Assembly (NCBI GenBank): GCA_024709225.1
Contig: JANJXC010000042.1
Span: forward strand, 1 to 64,000
From: Gammaproteobacteria bacterium
GTDB taxonomy: Bacteria; Pseudomonadota; Gammaproteobacteria; Thiohalomonadales; Thiohalomonadaceae
DNA length: 64,000 nt
Direction: 5' to 3'
Shown: in pieces, positions 60,640 to 64,000 of the stretch
Layout: each line of letters opens with the position of its first letter
Position numbering within the stretch: the stretch's first letter is position 1
Notes under the pieces: model-generated
Databases searched by the model: none
Seen by the model: the letters and a program-made list of their open reading frames with translations, nothing else
Told to the model about the DNA's origin: nothing
Program-made: the position numbers and the translations under genes

Positions 60640-62469
60640 TCAATTCCCGGTCAAGCGGGCATAGAGCAAGGGCAGCTGCCGCGGCAGCTCGTCCGGGCGG
60701 CGGATCACCACATAGTTGCCGGGACCGAACAGATGCGGCAGGTAGTCGCCGGCCTTGTGGTCGATGGTGACACAGAAGGGATAGAAACCCTCCTGGCGTG
60801 CCTCGTGCAAGGCTTGGCGCGTGTCTTCGATGCCGTAGCGGCCTTCATAGTGGTCCAAATCATTGGGCTTGCCATCGGTGAGCAACAGCAGCAGCTGGCG
60901 GCCGGCGCGCTCCTTCTCCAGCAGGCGGCTGGCCTGCCGCAGCGCGGCGCCCATGCGCGTGTAGTAGCCCGGGCGGATGGCCTGGATACGGCCGCGGATG
61001 GTGCCGTCATAGCCCTCGTCGAAGGCCTTGAGGGTGTGGAAGCGCACGTGCTCGCGCTTGCGTGACGAGAATCCGTACATCGCAAAGCGATCGCCGGCCG
61101 CGGACAGCGCCTCGGCGAACAGAAACAGACTGTCGCGGATCACGTCGATGACCTTCTGTTCGTTGTTGACAGCGGCATCGGTGGACAGCGACAGATCGGC
61201 CAGCAGCAGGCAGGCAAGGTCGCGCTGGTTGTTGCGGAAGTCGCGGTACAGGCCCTGCTCGCGGTGCGGCAGGCCGCTGTGGCGCGCTACGGCAAAATCG
61301 AGCCAGGCGCTGAGGTCCATCTCGCTGCCGTCGGGTTGGCCGCGCAGCCAGGTGCGGTTCTGCGTCAGGGCCTCGAACTGGCGGCGCAGATGATGGGCGG
61401 TGCGGCGCAGGTGTGGCGGCAGATCCAGCGCCACGGCATCGCGCGCCAGCATGGGTTGCAGGTGGCAATAGGCGGGACGCAGGGCACGGCGGCGGTAGTC
61501 CCACTCGGGCAACAGTATGTCGCCCTCGAGTTGGTGATCGTCGTATTCGCTGGAGGGCAGATCGAGATCGAAGCGCAGGCGGCTGGCGACGGTGCGCTTG
61601 TTGCGCGTGATGCTCAGGGTTTCCATCTCGGCGGCCACGCTGCTGCCATCTTCGTCTTCTTCGGTCTCGCGGTTGACGTTGACGAATTCGCCCCAGGTAA
61701 GGATGTTTTCCATGCGCAGGGCGATCATCCCGGCCTCGCGCTCGGTGGCATCCACGCGCTCGCCATGGCGTTTGCGTGTCTCATCGTCGCGGGTCTGGCC
61801 GTCGCCTTCATCGCTGTCGTCGTCGTCGCTGCCGCCGACCGCCTGTTGCAGCGGCGGCGAGGGGTGCAGCCACAGGTAGACGGGTTGCGGGGCATGTCGC
61901 GCCGGAGGGAGCGCAACGACACTGCCCGGCTCGCGCAAGGCCTGCTGGATCGCCTGTTCCTGCAGCGCCTCGTCACCCTGCAGTGCGCTGGTCTGCGGTC
62001 GCAAGGCCAGCTGCGCCGCGCACAGGCGTGTGTAGCGCGGCTGCAGACCGGGGTAGCGCTTCAGCACCCGCCTGGTAAGCAACTGATTGCGCGCCAGCCA
62101 GGGGCGCGGCAGCGTTTCTTCGTCAGCGGCGCTGGCCGCCAGCGCCGCGAGCCACAGATAGAGATCACGATTCAGGCCGCGGTCGGGAAACAAGGCCACT
62201 TGCGCGGGCAGGCGCAGGGTTTCGCCGTCGCGCCAGGCCAGTTCGACGCTGGCGCCGCTGCCGGCGATACGCTGCAGCCAGCGTCGCCGCGCGCCATGCT
62301 CGGTGGCCGAGGCCGTTTCCACACGCAGGCCGCCATCGCCGCCGAGGGCACGGAACATCACCCCCACCGCGGTGCGCATCTCTTCCAGCGTCACGGCTGC
62401 TTCCGCGTGCGTCTGATCCGCCGCGCGGGAGATGAGCTTGTGCCAGAGTTTGCCGACGAGTTCTTCCAT
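60640..62469 (-). CDS. norD: Nitric oxide reductase activation protein NorD
   Basis: A 609-residue cytoplasmic protein. The C-terminal von Willebrand A domain has the MIDAS motif LLADLSLSTD (about residue 422), later LLLTDGKPNDLDHYEGRYG (about 540) and the end CVTIDHKAGDYLPHLFGPGN. A charged low-complexity stretch (GGSDDDDSDEGDGQTRDDET) is near residue 215. NorD works with the AAA ATPase NorQ to assemble active NorCB. Neither NorQ nor NorCB is in the window. It starts 44 nt after the polyferredoxin gene. Confidence 0.93.
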   Translation of the reverse strand: MEELVGKLWHKLISRAADQTHAEAAVTLEEMRTAVGVMFRALGGDGGLRVETASATEHGARRRWLQRIAGSGASVELAWRDGETLRLPAQVALFPDRGLNRDLYLWLAALAASAADEETLPRPWLARNQLLTRRVLKRYPGLQPRYTRLCAAQLALRPQTSALQGDEALQEQAIQQALREPGSVVALPPARHAPQPVYLWLHPSPPLQQAVGGSDDDDSDEGDGQTRDDETRKRHGERVDATEREAGMIALRMENILTWGEFVNVNRETEEDEDGSSVAAEMETLSITRNKRTVASRLRFDLDLPSSEYDDHQLEGDILLPEWDYRRRALRPAYCHLQPMLARDAVALDLPPHLRRTAHHLRRQFEALTQNRTWLRGQPDGSEMDLSAWLDFAVARHSGLPHREQGLYRDFRNNQRDLACLLLADLSLSTDAAVNNEQKVIDVIRDSLFLFAEALSAAGDRFAMYGFSSRKREHVRFHTLKAFDEGYDGTIRGRIQAIRPGYYTRMGAALRQASRLLEKERAGRQLLLLLTDGKPNDLDHYEGRYGIEDTRQALHEARQEGFYPFCVTIDHKAGDYLPHLFGPGNYVVIRRPDELPRQLPLLYARLTGN

Positions 62470-62477
62470 ATCAATTC

Positions 62478-62500
62478 AGATACAAGTTGCAAGATACAAG
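62478..62500. repeat. Direct repeat AGATACAAG in the norD leader
   Basis: AGATACAAG occurs at 62478-62486 and 62492-62500, 14 nt apart, filling the short spacer before norD. A third, near-identical CGATACAAG is at 63852-63860 before the first gene of the same operon. Confidence 0.5.
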
Positions 62501-62513
62501 AGAAAAGCAGACA

Positions 62514-63446
62514 TCATTCGCCTTTCCGGCCGAAGTCGCGCGCCGAGACATCAAGGGCGTCGGTATTCTGCACCCACTTTAACAGCGCTCCCTGTGGGTT
62601 GTCTTTCTGTACCTGGTCACAGGCCTGCAGGCAGCGGGCGCATTGGGTGCAGGTGAACATGTGGCGCTTGGTGGAGCGCGGCTTGAGGCGCATGGGACAG
62701 GCGTTGTCGCAGGCGGCGTTGCAGTCGACGCAGGACTCGACGCGTTCGCGTTCGAAGCCCACCACCATGGCGCGCTTGTTGGCCATCCAGGCCAGGCTCT
62801 GGAACAGGCCGATGGCGCAGCCGAAGCGGCAGAACAGGTGACGCGCCAGCAGGAACTCGATGACGAAGACGATGGTGGCCGCGGTGAGAAAGATGAACTG
62901 GAAACGGGTCAGTTCGCCCTGCCATAGGTTGCCGTAGACCTCGAACGGCGGCCACATGTAGGTAAGCAGGGAGATGGCCCACAAGAAGGCGAAGCCCAGG
63001 ATGGCGCTACCCACCGCCAGCCAGTACAGCGGGTTGGGCGCCACACGGCGGCCATCGGGCAGGTCTTCCGGCAAGGCATGCGGGTCCCATAGCGTGGGAC
63101 GGCCGAAGGCGCGCCGCATCAGGGCGTTGATGGTTTCCACGACGGAGAAATGCGGGCACAGCCAGCCGCAGTAGAGGCGGCCGTATTTCCACGACACCCA
63201 TACGCCGGTGCCGATGATCAGCGCGATGGGCAGGAAGCCGCGCAGCAACAGGTTGGCGAAGGCCTGGCCGGTGCTGGCCTCGCCGCGCAGGAAGTCATCC
63301 AGCCCCAGGGTCCAGTACTGGCCGAACAGGATGAAATGGCCGAGCTTGAGATCAAGGCGGAAGATATCGAGCGGCGGCGCCAGCACGAACAGGGCGAAGA
63401 AGGCGATGCGCGCCCACAGGCGCAGGTTTTGCAGTCTAGCCGTCAC
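62514..63446 (-). CDS. Membrane polyferredoxin (NapH/NosR/CcoG-like 4Fe-4S protein)
   Basis: A 310-residue protein with about five membrane helices (LWARIAFFALFVLAPPL; PIALIIGTGVWVSWKYG; WLAVGSAILGFAFLWAI; FQFIFLTAATIVFVIEF). Two membrane-embedded cysteine motifs, LYCGWLCPHFS and LFCRFGCAIG, are followed by cytoplasmic CVDCNAACDNACP and CTQCARCLQACD, which should bind two 4Fe-4S clusters. It resembles the electron-transfer domain of NosR/NapH. In front of norD it may feed electrons to or mature the NO reductase system; the exact role is unknown. It overlaps the upstream gene by 11 nt. Confidence 0.85.
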   Translation of the reverse strand: MTARLQNLRLWARIAFFALFVLAPPLDIFRLDLKLGHFILFGQYWTLGLDDFLRGEASTGQAFANLLLRGFLPIALIIGTGVWVSWKYGRLYCGWLCPHFSVVETINALMRRAFGRPTLWDPHALPEDLPDGRRVAPNPLYWLAVGSAILGFAFLWAISLLTYMWPPFEVYGNLWQGELTRFQFIFLTAATIVFVIEFLLARHLFCRFGCAIGLFQSLAWMANKRAMVVGFERERVESCVDCNAACDNACPMRLKPRSTKRHMFTCTQCARCLQACDQVQKDNPQGALLKWVQNTDALDVSARDFGRKGE

Positions 63447-63828
63447 AGTGCACTCCCAGGAGCGGATAACGCCAGGATTTGCCTGCCATGGCCTTCGCCA
63501 GGCCTACCATCCCGAGCAGGATGAGTGTGCTGTGGCCGGCGGTGAAATAGATGATCACGTACATCCATACATTGGCGGATTGCCAGCCGCCGCCCAGCAG
63601 GATCAGGGCATTGACGATGACCAGGATCACGCCGGCCCACAGGCTGGCCACCACGGTCTGGCGCAGGTGGCAGCGGGCGAGGGCGGGGCCGGCTGTGCGG
63701 TGGCGGAAATACAGCCACAGCAGCGCCAGAAAGCAGACGCCGGGCAACAGCAGCAGGTTGGCGAGATACAGCGCCTCGGCGGCAACGGCAATGCCCTGGC
63801 CGGGAGCGGAATCGGTCTGTGCGTTCAT
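63436..63828 (-). CDS. Small four-helix membrane protein of the nor accessory operon
   Basis: A 130-residue protein with about four hydrophobic segments (ALYLANLLLLPGVCFLALLW, TVVASLWAGVILVIVNALIL, VWMYVIIYFTAGHSTLILLG, MVGLAKAMAGKSW). CHLRQTVV and the ending KSWRYPLLG resemble DUF4870-type proteins, a weak resemblance by eye. GGAGG (63836-63840) supports ATG 63828. Next to norD and the polyferredoxin it is probably needed for NO respiration, but I do not know its function. Confidence 0.75.
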   Translation of the reverse strand: MNAQTDSAPGQGIAVAAEALYLANLLLLPGVCFLALLWLYFRHRTAGPALARCHLRQTVVASLWAGVILVIVNALILLGGGWQSANVWMYVIIYFTAGHSTLILLGMVGLAKAMAGKSWRYPLLGVHCDG

Positions 63829-63982
63829 GCTGACACCTCCGCGGAGTATCACGATACAAGGGATTGGGGGCTGAGCTCGCTGCGCTCGTGCTGCCTTCGC
63901 GTTCAACCGTATCGCGCACCTTGTTCCTCGTATCGGTCTGCCTGCTGGATACCGACGATACGGCGGACAAAGGGGGAGCGCG

Positions 63983-63996
63983 CTGATCTATATCAA
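63983..63996. promoter_or_regulatory. Fnr/Dnr-type box at the right edge
   Basis: CTGAT-CTAT-ATCAA (63983-63996) differs from the perfect palindrome at one outer base. It lies 155 nt before the first minus-strand nor accessory gene and close to whatever begins beyond 64000, so it may serve either or both directions (for example a divergent norCB). Confidence 0.62.
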
Positions 63997-64000
63997 TTCT

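Overview
The window is a 64-kb piece of a GC-rich Gram-negative chromosome. Gene content points to a denitrifying gammaproteobacterium: ubiG, LapA/LapB, a general porin, IHF alpha and beta, and a full cytochrome cd1 nitrite reductase locus. From what I know of Pseudomonas, the order gph-ubiG-mtaD-mtnA-gyrA-serC-pheA-hisC-tyrA-aroA-cmk-rpsA-ihfB and thrS-infC-rpmI-rplT-pheS-pheT-ihfA-merR-tRNA(Pro) matches the pseudomonad layout. I cannot name the species. The coding density is high, and I see no insertion sequence, prophage, integrase or CRISPR array.

Layout. (1) 1-4600: gph (partial), ubiG and mtaD on the minus strand, a porin with its own terminator, then mtnA on the plus strand. (2) 4645-18098: gyrA followed by an amino-acid/aromatic supraoperon (serC, serA, pheA, hisC, a DAHP synthase, tyrA, aroA), then cmk, rpsA and ihfB. 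(3) 18184-26317: envelope and housekeeping genes (lapA, lapB, pyrF, a ComEA-like protein, galU, tRNA-Asn, fimT, aspC, uvrB, tRNA-Val). (4) 26317-37193: a YdcF-like protein, then a tightly packed 12-gene aryl-polyene-type biosynthetic operon behind a strong sigma-70-like promoter. (5) 37233-39132: a small lipoprotein and an exported alpha/beta hydrolase with an apparent beta-helix tail. (6) 39143-46836: the thrS-infC-rpmI-rplT-pheST-ihfA-merR translation operon and tRNA-Pro. (7) 47192-64000: the denitrification island. A Dnr-type regulator lies on the plus strand. Everything else is on the minus strand: nirS, a NirT-type cytochrome fused to an ethylbenzene-dehydrogenase-like heme domain, a cupredoxin, nirC-F-D-L-G-H-J-N, an Fnr with four cluster cysteines, nnrS, norD, a polyferredoxin and a small membrane protein.

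How the genes work together. nirD/L/G/H decarboxylate siroheme, and nirJ, nirF and nirN finish heme d1 for NirS. NirT, NirC and the cupredoxin are candidate electron donors. NorD and NnrS belong to nitric oxide handling. Three Fnr/Dnr-type palindromes (58215, 60454, 63983) sit before nirS, before nnrS and at the right edge, and the two regulators flank the nir genes. norCB and nirE are not in the window. The aryl-polyene operon carries an ACP, ligase, two dehydratases, acyltransferase, LolA-like carrier, MMPL exporter, KS plus chain-length-factor-like partner, ketoreductase and a glycosyltransferase. It has no visible ammonia lyase, thioesterase or second ketosynthase.

The most unusual items are the NirT/EB_dh fusion with a CX3CH site, the hydrolase/beta-helix fusion, the reduced aryl-polyene operon, a 42-nt dispersed element found twice behind terminators, two back-to-back perfect hairpins in the nir locus, and the AUC start of infC.
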